Positions 9,401 through 16,868 of a DNA stretch of 64,000 nt are shown one piece after another. The position numbers and the translations under genes were made by a program. The stretch's first letter is position 1, and each line of letters begins with the position of its first letter. The notes under the pieces are model-generated. The model was not told the DNA's origin, ran no database searches, and saw only the letters and a program-made list of their open reading frames with translations. This stretch comes from a virus, in the IMG/VR virus record IMGVR_UViG_3300044846_005371, positions 1-64,000 of that record. The stretch is one strand, 5' to 3'.

Positions 9401-12175
9401 TTTACAGTATTTACAAGCACAGGTCTTTCATATACCACTGCACAGTCAGTACTTATCGCCGCAAATACGTCAAATTACGTAGTAGGTACAGTTTCATCAT
9501 ATAATTCAATAACTGGTGAAGTAATAATGACGGTTTCTGAATTTTTAGGATCAGGAACTTATAACTCATGGTCAACTAACCTTGCTGGTGCATCTGGAGG
9601 AGACGGGTCTAGTGGAACTTCCGGTAAAACTGGAACTTCTGGAACTTCAGGAACAAGTGGAATTACTGGAACAAGCGGCTCTTCAGGTACAAGTGGAGTT
9701 TCAGGTACTTCAGGAACAAGTGGAGAAAGCGGAACTTCTGGAACTAGCGGAGTTTCAGGTACTTCAGGTACAACTGGAACAAGTGGTACTTCTGGTACTT
9801 CTGGTACAAGCGGAAAGAATGGTTCATCAGGTACTTCAGGTACAAGTGGAGTTTCGGGATCAAGTGGATCTAGTGGGACAAACGGAACCTCAGGTACTTC
9901 AGGCACTAGTGGAGAAAGCGGTACTTCTGGGACAAGTGGAGTTTCAGGTACTTCAGGCACTAGTGGAGCAAGCGGATCAAGCGGTTCATCAGGTACTTCC
10001 GGTACAAGCGGAAAATCGGGCACTAATGGTACTTCAGGCACTAGTGGAGCAAGCGGAACCTCTGGGACTTCAGGTACATCAGGTACAAGCGGAGAAAGCG
10101 GAACTTCTGGGACAACTGGAACAAGTGGAATTTCAGGAACGTCTGGTAAAAGCGGAACAGGCGGCACTTCAGGTACAAGCGGAAAGAATGGTTCATCAGG
10201 TACTTCAGGTACAAGTGGAGTTTCGGGATCAAGTGGATCTAGTGGGACAAACGGAACCTCAGGTACTTCAGGCACTAGTGGAGAAAGCGGTACTTCTGGG
10301 ACAAGTGGAATTTCAGGAACGTCTGGTACAACCGGAACAAGCGGTACTTCTGGTACAAGTGGTACAAGTGGTAAAAATGGTTCATCGGGTACTTCAGGTA
10401 CAACTGGTACATCCGGAGCAAATGGAACGAGTGGAACTAGCGGAACATCAGGTACCTCAGGTACAAGTGGAGAAGGCGGCACTTCAGGCACATCAGGTAC
10501 TTCTGGCACGTCCGGTACTTCTGGAGCAAATGGAACAAGTGGAACTAGCGGAACAAGTGGTAAAAATGGTACTTCGGGAACTACTGGAACTAGCGGAACT
10601 ACTGGAACTGCAGGAACTAGTGGATCTTCTGGTACAAGCGGAGCGACTGGTTCTTCTGGAACTAGCGGAGTAGCTGGAACTGCAGGAACTAGTGGATCTT
10701 CGGGTACAAGCGGAGCGACTGGTTCTTCTGGAACTAGCGGAGTAGCTGGAACTGCAGGAACTACTGGAACGAGTGGAACTAGTAACACATACGTTGGTTC
10801 ATCAACTACAAATGCAGCTATTCCGACATCAACTGGAGGAACATTTACAGTAGTCACAAGCACAGGTCTTTCATATACGACTGCACAGTCAGTGCTCATT
10901 GCCGCAAATACCTCAAATTATGTAATAGGTACAGTTTCATCATATGCTTCAGGAAGCGGAAGCTTGACAGTTACAGTAACTGATTATATCGGATCCGGTA
11001 CGTATAACTCATGGTCAACTAACCTTGCTGGTGCATCTGGAGGAGACGGATCTAGCGGTACATCAGGAACTAGTGGAGCAGGAGGTACTGGCGGTACTTC
11101 AGGTACTTCAGGGACTAGTGGTAAAAACGGTACTTCAGGGACTACTGGAACGAGTGGAACAAGCGGAACGAATGGGTCAAGCGGAACGAGCGGATTTGGA
11201 GGAACTGGAGGAACTAGTGGAACAGGATTTACTTACGCATACCAAAAGACTCTTTTCGTTGACCCTAGCGGAAATAACACAACTGCGCAATTGGGTAGAA
11301 TGGATCTTCCATGGCAAACTATCTCTGGCGCTCTTTCTGCAATTAATAACAATGCATCATATGATGGACACACTATCCATGTGTTTAGAGGAGATTATAC
11401 TGAAACTGCTCAATTTACTTTAAGTAGAAACGCAAAACTTTATTTTGCAGCAGGTGTGACAGTAACCGTAACCATAAATTCTGCGAACGCCTCATGGATA
11501 ACTTTAGCAAGTGGAGTAAATTTATCAATTGTTGGAGAGTCAAACCCATACGTTTCTGATGTAAATATACTAATCACTAACACTTCTAGTGATTTAAGAG
11601 TATTCAATATGCCTAACATTTTATCTACTTTGAGCATAGAGTCAATTAATATTAGATCTCAAGTAGTTGGAGCTTCTGGTGCGACTATGATAAGAGTATT
11701 AGGAGATGATAGCGGAAGTAATGGAAATACTGTAATTGTTGCAAGTTCAAAACTAGAATCTCTTAACGTTGCTCCAATTATAACAATGTTAAACTCTAAT
11801 CCAAATACTTTATTTGTAAAAGATTCAGTACTTAGAAATGCTGGAACAAGCGAAATTCTCGATTATGTAATATCTAGCAATGCAACAAATCATAGCTTGA
11901 TATTACAGGACTCAATTATGGTGACTGGCGGTGGAGGTTCACATATACGAATTTTTCAGCCTACTGAATTAGTAATTAGTGATTTAGTGTTATGGTCACA
12001 ATCGACTTTAGGATTTACGATAGTTGATCAAGCTATCTCTGGATCAACAAATATAGACATTGGAGCAAGATGTATATCTACTCAAAAATTACCAACTTCT
12101 GCTGGATCATCTCTAATAAACCGAACAAATGGATTGTTTGAATGTGAATTAACTTTTGCGAATCCGCTAACGTAA
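6458..12175 (+). CDS. Giant 1905-residue collagen-like tail fibre, Gly-Thr-Ser stem, beta-helix tip
   Basis: After a short N-terminal attachment region, most of the protein is Gly-X-Y with Thr or Ser at X and Ser at Y (GTS, GSS, GVS, GAS, GKS, GES, GKN, GAN) and practically no proline. Four homologous globular modules, starting near nt 7037, 8261, 9341 and 10784, interrupt the stem; each begins (N/D)(T/R)YxG, contains a GLSYxxxQS(I/V)LIA core and ends WxTNLAGAxGGDG. From nt 11226 a roughly 316-residue C-terminal domain has a VDPSGNNTTA start and a DGHTIHVFRGDYTE segment, typical of right-handed beta-helix (DUF1565/pectate-lyase-like) folds. I infer a very long rod with a receptor-binding or depolymerase-like tip; no catalytic residues can be assigned. 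Perfect DNA duplications show that stem length evolves by recombination. Confidence 0.88.
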   Translation: MAININDNHSVQAPKPNDARYGPWSSVAAANTGVPSYNRYQGLTVGIYENGNPGDAVIEYWYQSGTADANLVIKTVAGTAGSGGTGTAGTSGETGTAGTSGETGTSGTSGTSGTSGISGTNGTSGTSGISGTNGTSGVSGSSGTSGATGTSGTSGATGSSGTSGATGSSGTSGETGSSGTSGMAGSSGTSGTSNTYVGQTNAGQSFNLTSLASTQSFNTLPGLSYTPGQSILVALNANNAFTGIVNSYTPSTGAIVLNSSTVLYGSGVHTGTWSTNLAGAAGGDGSSGTSGIDGSSGTSGIDGSSGTSGIDGTSGTSGVSGSSGTSGIGGTSGTSGASGSSGTSGTSGTSGANGTGGTSGTGGTSGVSGSSGTSGAAGSSGTSGTSGKAGSSGTSGTSGTSGAAGSSGTSGTSGTSGAAGSSGTSGTSGAAGSSGTSGTSGATGTSGTSGTSGATGTSGTSGTSGTSGISGTTGTSGTSGVSGTTGTSGTSGAAGSSGTSGTSGAAGSSGTSGTSGAAGSSGTSGTSGISGTTGTSGTSGAGGSSGTSGTSGVSGTTGTSGTSGITGSSGTSGETGTSGTSGSSGTSGAAGTSGTSGTSGKSDRYLGNTISGIAINISNLSSPGATLTLTTSSGLSYSPAQSILIANSDGSVSFQGIVTSYDPANGSISLSNFSNIIGSGVITSQWYTNLAGASGGDGSDGSSGTSGAAGTSGTSGTSGANGTSGTSGKSGTSGSSGTSGVSGTSGTSGTSGVSGTSGTSGESGSSGTSGVSGSSGTSGANGTSGTSGTSGKNGTSGTSGTSGVSGSSGTSGANGTSGTSGTSGESGTSGTTGTSGTSGTSGASGSSGSSGTSGTSGKSGTSGTSGTSGVSGTSGSSGTNGSSGTSGTSGESGTSGTSGTSGNAGTSGTGGTSGTSGKNGTSGTSGTSGTSGAAGSSGTSGAAGSSGTSGIAGSSGTSGTSNTYVGSSTSSATIPTSTGGTFTVFTSTGLSYTTAQSVLIAANTSNYVVGTVSSYNSITGEVIMTVSEFLGSGTYNSWSTNLAGASGGDGSSGTSGKTGTSGTSGTSGITGTSGSSGTSGVSGTSGTSGESGTSGTSGVSGTSGTTGTSGTSGTSGTSGKNGSSGTSGTSGVSGSSGSSGTNGTSGTSGTSGESGTSGTSGVSGTSGTSGASGSSGSSGTSGTSGKSGTNGTSGTSGASGTSGTSGTSGTSGESGTSGTTGTSGISGTSGKSGTGGTSGTSGKNGSSGTSGTSGVSGSSGSSGTNGTSGTSGTSGESGTSGTSGISGTSGTTGTSGTSGTSGTSGKNGSSGTSGTTGTSGANGTSGTSGTSGTSGTSGEGGTSGTSGTSGTSGTSGANGTSGTSGTSGKNGTSGTTGTSGTTGTAGTSGSSGTSGATGSSGTSGVAGTAGTSGSSGTSGATGSSGTSGVAGTAGTTGTSGTSNTYVGSSTTNAAIPTSTGGTFTVVTSTGLSYTTAQSVLIAANTSNYVIGTVSSYASGSGSLTVTVTDYIGSGTYNSWSTNLAGASGGDGSSGTSGTSGAGGTGGTSGTSGTSGKNGTSGTTGTSGTSGTNGSSGTSGFGGTGGTSGTGFTYAYQKTLFVDPSGNNTTAQLGRMDLPWQTISGALSAINNNASYDGHTIHVFRGDYTETAQFTLSRNAKLYFAAGVTVTVTINSANASWITLASGVNLSIVGESNPYVSDVNILITNTSSDLRVFNMPNILSTLSIESINIRSQVVGASGATMIRVLGDDSGSNGNTVIVASSKLESLNVAPIITMLNSNPNTLFVKDSVLRNAGTSEILDYVISSNATNHSLILQDSIMVTGGGGSHIRIFQPTELVISDLVLWSQSTLGFTIVDQAISGSTNIDIGARCISTQKLPTSAGSSLINRTNGLFECELTFANPLT
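7310..7390 (+). repeat. 27-bp tandem repeat, three copies
   Basis: The unit begins GGATCGAGTGGTACTTCTGG and is repeated at 7310, 7337 and 7364, with one change at the end of the last copy. It encodes GSSGTSGID in frame and looks like a recent slippage or recombination event. Confidence 0.9.
9803..9940 (+). repeat. 138-bp perfect direct repeat, copy A
   Basis: By base-by-base reading this block is identical to 10172-10309, 369 bases (123 codons) downstream in the same frame. Because most of the stem is scrambled at synonymous sites, exact identity points to a recent segmental duplication. Confidence 0.9.
10172..10309 (+). repeat. 138-bp perfect direct repeat, copy B
   Basis: Second copy of 9803-9940. 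Identity breaks on both sides (the base before 10172 and base 10310), which defines the edges of the duplication. Confidence 0.9.
10604..10747 (+). repeat. 72-bp tandem repeat, two copies
   Basis: A 24-codon unit starting GGAACTGCAGGAACTAGTGG is repeated at 10604 and 10676. The copies differ by one third-position base (TCT versus TCG), and a partial third unit follows. Confidence 0.88.
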
Positions 12176-12182
12176 TTTTGAG

Positions 12183-12190
12183 TATAAATA
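12183..12190 (+). promoter_or_regulatory. Exact TATAAATA, T4-type late promoter
   Basis: TATAAATA is the T4 late-promoter consensus read by gp55-type sigma factors. It lies 10 bases before the ATG at 12201, in the gap between two fibre genes, and a gp55 homologue is encoded at 43131-43526. Confidence 0.55.
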
Positions 12191-12200
12191 GTAATATATT

Positions 12201-14411
12201 ATGGCTCAATTCAGAGGTAAACTTACTTGGAACACAGCATCTATTTCAATAGTTGCTGGATATCAAAGCGTTGAGGTTGCAAACGTTTCTGCTGGAAATG
12301 GCGGAACCCTATATCTTCCTCAAGTAACTGGATCGACTGCTCAAGTCGGAGTCGGTCATACTTTCTATGTAATAGACAGTGGAGCATACATTTCTGGAAC
12401 AGGCATAACCATTCTTCCGAATGCATTAGATTCAAATGTTAGAATCAATGGATTAACGTCATTGAATATTAGATCTTCAAATGTAGCCATTAAAATATCA
12501 TATGAAGGGTTTAATAGATGGTTAGTAACTTGGGGAGAAGCGGGAACTAGTGGAACATCAGGCGTTAGTGGAACTTCAGGAACTAGTGGAACATCAGGCG
12601 TTAGTGGAACTTCAGGAACTAGCGGAACAAGCGGTGCAGTAGGCTCTCATGGAACAAGCGGAGTAAGCGGTTTTCAAGGATCTAATGGAACAAGTGGAGT
12701 TTCAGGAACGAGCGGTACATCTGGAGTAAGTAGTACTTCAGGAACTAGTGGAACATCTGGCAAATCTGGAAGCAGCGGAACTAGTGGAGCAACTGGCACA
12801 AGCGGAACAACTGGTACTTCAGGTACGTCGGGAGTAACTGGAAATTCTGGAACATCTGGCTCTAGCGGAACATCAGGCACAAGTGGACCTTCTGGCTCTA
12901 GCGGAACATCAGGCACAAGTGGACCTTCTGGCTCTAGCGGAACATCAGGCACAAGTGGAACTTCTGGCACGAGTGGAAAAAATGGAGCTAATGGGAATGC
13001 TGGAACACGTGGAACTTCTGGAACTTCTGGTACAAGTGGAGCTCCTGGATATATTGGAAGCGACGGGTCCAGTGGAACATCAGGCACCTCAGGTGAAACT
13101 GGCACAAGCGGAACTAGTGGAACTAGTGGAATTAATGGAACTAGTGGAACAAGCGGAAAGTCTGGCGAAGATGGAAATGATGGATCTTCTGGAACATCTG
13201 GAGCAAATGGCACTAGTGGAACAAGCGGAAAGAGTGGAACTACTGGAACGTCAGGTACATCTGGCGTAAGCAGTACTAGTGGATCTTCAGGTACGTCTGG
13301 AGTAAGTAGTACTTCAGGAACTAGCGGAACTTCGGGCCAATCTGGAACTAGCGGAACTTCGGGCAAATCTGGAAGCAGCGGAACTAGTGGAACGAGTGGA
13401 AAATCTGGGACGACTGGCACTTCTGGAATAAGTGGTAGCCATGGAACTTCTGGAACAAATGGGATAAGCGGAACAAGTGGAATTAACGGAACTCCTGGAA
13501 TTGATGGTAGCTCTGGTACAAGTGGAAGGAGTGGAATTAACGGATCTCCAGGCCCGACTGGACCTAGCGGATCGTCTGGAACAAGCGGACGATCAGGAAC
13601 TACTTCAGGCACGTCTGGAACAATTGGCCCGCCTGGACCAATAGGCTCTCCAGGTCCACCGGGACCAGGTGGAGCAAACGGATCTAGCGGAACAAGTGGA
13701 AAATCAGGAACATCTGGCTCTTCAGGAACTAGCGGAACATCTGGCAAATCCGGAAGCAGCGGAACTAGTGGCACTTCTGGTAAATCTGGAAGTAGCGGAA
13801 CTAGCGGATTTACTTATGCTCCATATGTTGGAATTAAGGATAACTCTGTCGGTATGATAGCTGACACAAATGGTTTGATTTATACAGCACAAAGTGGTAC
13901 ACCAGGAGTAGCTTTAATTACAGTGGCTACGTCGCCACTTGCAAAAGCTATATATAAGCCATGGGCGACATACTCAGGCTCTCCAGATGTTGAATACCAG
14001 CTAGCAATAGGTGGAGCTGGAACAAATTTTTATACTCCTCCTACCGCTAACGATCCTTTTCCTTCATTGTATGCGAATGGGAATATTAGAGCAGCTGGTC
14101 GATTTATTTCAAATGGCCGAGTTGTTGGAATATCTGAATATTCAACAAATTCGACTATTAATACATTAACTGATGGTCAAATCATAATGCTAAGTGGAGC
14201 TGGTGGAACGACGATATCTCTTCCAGCCGGAGCGGACGGTCTATGTATTACTTTACGAAGCATTTCGGCTGGAGTATGGACAGTTGCTGGTGCAAGTACT
14301 CTAATTTTTGCAATAGGCGCGAGTGGTTCGGGCTCAACAACTATTGCTGCATACAAAGCTAAAACATTTGTATATAGACCAAGCGGAGGAAGTTGGTATC
14401 AAATATATTAA
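12201..14411 (+). CDS. Collagen-like fibre protein (736 residues)
   Basis: Residues 1-113 form a globular beta-rich domain (QFRGKLTWN start, GFNRWLVTW end) that is paralogous to the N-terminus of the next gene product. Residues about 114-535 are Gly-X-Y triplets, mainly GTS and GSS. Unlike the giant fibre, this stem includes a classical proline-rich collagen patch (GPPGPIGSPGPPGPG, nt 13627-13671) and one register slip (GTTSG, near nt 13600). Residues about 536-736 form a C-terminal tip that starts FTYAPYVGIKDN, followed by a GTTISLPAG-like beta segment and a WYQIY end. I infer a trimeric fibre or decoration protein. A 36-bp tandem repeat lies inside the stem. Confidence 0.82.
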   Translation: MAQFRGKLTWNTASISIVAGYQSVEVANVSAGNGGTLYLPQVTGSTAQVGVGHTFYVIDSGAYISGTGITILPNALDSNVRINGLTSLNIRSSNVAIKISYEGFNRWLVTWGEAGTSGTSGVSGTSGTSGTSGVSGTSGTSGTSGAVGSHGTSGVSGFQGSNGTSGVSGTSGTSGVSSTSGTSGTSGKSGSSGTSGATGTSGTTGTSGTSGVTGNSGTSGSSGTSGTSGPSGSSGTSGTSGPSGSSGTSGTSGTSGTSGKNGANGNAGTRGTSGTSGTSGAPGYIGSDGSSGTSGTSGETGTSGTSGTSGINGTSGTSGKSGEDGNDGSSGTSGANGTSGTSGKSGTTGTSGTSGVSSTSGSSGTSGVSSTSGTSGTSGQSGTSGTSGKSGSSGTSGTSGKSGTTGTSGISGSHGTSGTNGISGTSGINGTPGIDGSSGTSGRSGINGSPGPTGPSGSSGTSGRSGTTSGTSGTIGPPGPIGSPGPPGPGGANGSSGTSGKSGTSGSSGTSGTSGKSGSSGTSGTSGKSGSSGTSGFTYAPYVGIKDNSVGMIADTNGLIYTAQSGTPGVALITVATSPLAKAIYKPWATYSGSPDVEYQLAIGGAGTNFYTPPTANDPFPSLYANGNIRAAGRFISNGRVVGISEYSTNSTINTLTDGQIIMLSGAGGTTISLPAGADGLCITLRSISAGVWTVAGASTLIFAIGASGSGSTTIAAYKAKTFVYRPSGGSWYQIY
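12858..12959 (+). repeat. 36-bp tandem repeat, nearly three copies
   Basis: The unit begins GGCTCTAGCGGAACATCAGG and occurs at 12858, 12894 and 12930. It encodes GSSGTSGTSGPS in frame and is a local stem-length duplication. Confidence 0.88.
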
Positions 14412-14414
14412 TAA

Positions 14415-16832
14415 ATGTCAGAATTTAGGAGTAAAAATAGAGTTCTTTCTTCGAATACAACTCACTATTTAACTGCGCAAGATTCAGTAGTTACTCTCTC
14501 TGGCACAGTAGGCGCAGGTGGAATAATAATTCTTCCTTTTGAAAATACTATAGGTGTTGGCTGGGAATGTGTTATTATTGATTCAAATGAATTATTAGCA
14601 CCTGTCATTTCAAGCGGAATAACGATTGTCGCAAATAATTACATAGCTGCTTCTAGAATAAATGGGGCTCCGCAAATTAATATATCTACTCCTGGTGTAG
14701 TAATTAGAATACGATATGACGGGTTTAATAGATTCTCAGCGATTTTTTCGTCAAATGGCTCTTCTGGCACAAGTGGTAGATCTGGAACTGCTGGAACAAA
14801 TGGAACTGGTGGGACCAGCGGACTAAATAGAACAGCTGGAACTGGTGGAATTGGTGGGCAGGGAGGTTCCAGCGGAACTAGTGGAAATATTGGAGCACAC
14901 GGAACTAGCGGAACTTCCGGTACTTCAGGCATATCCAATACTTCTGGAACTAGTGGATCATCTGGAGCAAGCGCCACATCAGGTACTAGTGGAACTTCTG
15001 GTAAATCTGGATTAAGAGGAACTTCTGGAAAATCTGGAACAAATGGAACAAATGGAAAGGACGGAACATCTGGTACTTCAGGAACTACTGGAACCTCTGG
15101 TCTTACTGGTGTTTCAGGATCGTCTGGAACTAATGGATTGACCGGTATTTCCGGAACAAGTGGATTTTCGAGAACTAGTGGATCTAGTGGGACTAACGGA
15201 AAGGATGGAGAAAATGGAGATTCAGGAACAAGCGGAAGAAACGGAACAAGTGGAAAAGACGGAGTTGATGGAAGTGATGGGGTATTCGGAACTAGTGGAC
15301 GAGCAAGTACATCTGGAAAAAGTGGATCCAGTGGAAAAAGTGGAACTTCTGGAACAAGCGGAACAAGTGGCATTAAAGGATCTCCTGGAATTGACGGTAG
15401 TGCAGGCACTAGCGGGAATTCAGGCACTTCAGGCACTTCAAATTCATCAGGTAGTTCAGGATCATCTGGATTATCAAATACTTCTGGAACATCAGGAACC
15501 TCTGGTGCAAACGGAACTAACGGAACTTCTGGTAAATCTGGCACTAATGGGAATTCAGGCACTAATGGGAATTCAGGCACTAGTGGTACGCATGGGACAA
15601 GTGGATATAGCGATACTTCCGGAACTGCTGGAACTTCAGGAATATCTGTGGATCCTCTCATAAAAAGTGGCACAAGTGGAAAAAGCGGAGTAAGTATTAT
15701 TGCAGGTTTAAATGGAAGCGCTGGTACAAGTGGAAAAAATGCTCTACATTATGCTTTTATTGGGACGAGCGGAACTTCAGGTATTCCGGGATTTAGCGGA
15801 ATTGCTGGACCTTCTGGAAAAGTAGGAACAAGCGGAACCAGTGGAACAACTGGTACAAGCGGAACACGAGGAGCCTCAGGAAAAACAGGACCAGATGGTC
15901 CTTTCGGTCCGCCTGGAGCAGCTGGTGTAATCGGGACGTCCGGATCTAGTAATCTGACTAATGGAACTTCTGGAACTAGTGGGAGAAATGGAACAAACGG
16001 TACATCAAATATTTCTGGAACAAGCGGAACTAGTTCCACTGCAGTTGGGACTTCTGGAACTAGCGGAGCTGCAATGGAAGTTCAATGGTTTGGTCAGTGG
16101 TGGGATATAACTGGACCGACTGCGCTACAAGTGTTCAACGAAGATAGTTCTCCTGCGACTGGTCAAGATGGAGCAGTTTGGTTCTTATCGGATACTGGCC
16201 CAGCCTTTTCTTGGTCAACGTATCAATGGTCCCCTTTGTTGGGAGAATGGGTAGTATCTGGAACAACTACTTCATATAACACTATCCATTGGGACAAAAA
16301 CTATCTGTATTTTGACGATACTAATGGAAGACTGGGCTTAAACATAACGTCTCCTTCACAAACTATACACGTAGATAGCGATACTGGCGTGGAAGGAGCA
16401 ATACGAGTTGATGGAATTTCAAGTAGCTTAAATGAAGAAGCGCCTATATCTATTTATGTTTTTGGATCAGGCTCACCGTCAGCTAGCGGAACAACTAATG
16501 CTGCGAATGGAGACGTTATTAATGGAAATGGAAGAAGATTCACAGTATTCAACACTAATATTACTTGGCATGTAAGGTTAGGTAATGATATTCCTGAAGG
16601 AACTATTCTTACTTTTACTAGAATCGACAATCTTAGTGCAATCGGGATTAATATTAGGGGACTAAGCGATGGCACGAATTATTTTTATTTACTTGGTTCA
16701 GGAACGGCTGTTTCAACAATATCTCTATCCAGAATATCGGACGGTGATAATACTCCTTTTAGAAGCTCAACTACAATTGTAAAAAGAGGATCCTTCTGGT
16801 ATGAAATAGCTAACGCAGAAAATACAGTTTAA
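14415..16832 (+). CDS. Collagen-like fibre protein (805 residues), paralogue of the preceding gene
   Basis: The ATG lies two bases after the TAA of the preceding gene. Residues 1-115 mirror the preceding protein's N-domain (SEFRSKNRVLSSN start; IRIRYDGFNRFSAIF matching IKISYEGFNRWLVTW). Residues about 116-552 are Gly-X-Y triplets with more variety (GKD, GRN, GTN, GNS) and some prolines (GPDGPFGPP). Several interruptions occur, for example around nt 15655-15690 and 15740-15760, so the rod is probably kinked. Residues about 553-805 form a tip starting with a WFGQWWDITGP motif. I infer a second trimeric fibre sharing its docking site with the previous one. Confidence 0.82.
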   Translation: MSEFRSKNRVLSSNTTHYLTAQDSVVTLSGTVGAGGIIILPFENTIGVGWECVIIDSNELLAPVISSGITIVANNYIAASRINGAPQINISTPGVVIRIRYDGFNRFSAIFSSNGSSGTSGRSGTAGTNGTGGTSGLNRTAGTGGIGGQGGSSGTSGNIGAHGTSGTSGTSGISNTSGTSGSSGASATSGTSGTSGKSGLRGTSGKSGTNGTNGKDGTSGTSGTTGTSGLTGVSGSSGTNGLTGISGTSGFSRTSGSSGTNGKDGENGDSGTSGRNGTSGKDGVDGSDGVFGTSGRASTSGKSGSSGKSGTSGTSGTSGIKGSPGIDGSAGTSGNSGTSGTSNSSGSSGSSGLSNTSGTSGTSGANGTNGTSGKSGTNGNSGTNGNSGTSGTHGTSGYSDTSGTAGTSGISVDPLIKSGTSGKSGVSIIAGLNGSAGTSGKNALHYAFIGTSGTSGIPGFSGIAGPSGKVGTSGTSGTTGTSGTRGASGKTGPDGPFGPPGAAGVIGTSGSSNLTNGTSGTSGRNGTNGTSNISGTSGTSSTAVGTSGTSGAAMEVQWFGQWWDITGPTALQVFNEDSSPATGQDGAVWFLSDTGPAFSWSTYQWSPLLGEWVVSGTTTSYNTIHWDKNYLYFDDTNGRLGLNITSPSQTIHVDSDTGVEGAIRVDGISSSLNEEAPISIYVFGSGSPSASGTTNAANGDVINGNGRRFTVFNTNITWHVRLGNDIPEGTILTFTRIDNLSAIGINIRGLSDGTNYFYLLGSGTAVSTISLSRISDGDNTPFRSSTTIVKRGSFWYEIANAENTV

Positions 16833-16856
16833 TAAAAACTAGTATCATTTTTTTAG

Positions 16857-16864
16857 TATAAAGA
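16857..16864 (+). promoter_or_regulatory. TATAAAGA, near-match to late promoter, before glycosyltransferase genes
   Basis: This differs at one base from TATAAATA and ends 4 bases before the ATG at 16869. It could give the glycosyltransferase genes late expression together with the fibres, but one mismatch in AT-rich DNA is weak evidence. Confidence 0.2.
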
Positions 16865-16868
16865 ATAG

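Noticed and set aside
7037-11046. Diversity-generating retroelement, suggested by recurring fibre modules
   Set aside because: No reverse transcriptase, template repeat or adenine-biased variation is visible; the modules look like ordinary duplications.
6690-11225. CRISPR-like regular repeats
   Set aside because: The repeats are in-frame Gly-X-Y codons without unique spacers, and no cas genes are present.
6705-11423. Plus-strand Gln/Val/Leu/Ala-rich open frames inside the giant fibre gene
   Set aside because: They are +1 frame readings of the same triplet repeat, with no homology or start signals of their own.
5009-15673. Long minus-strand open frames (up to about 446 codons) rich in Pro-Leu-Val-Pro, opposite the collagen-like stems
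   Set aside because: They are the reverse complement of Gly-Thr-Ser codons, which cannot form stops in that frame. Every stem has one, and they share its boundaries and have no independent start context.
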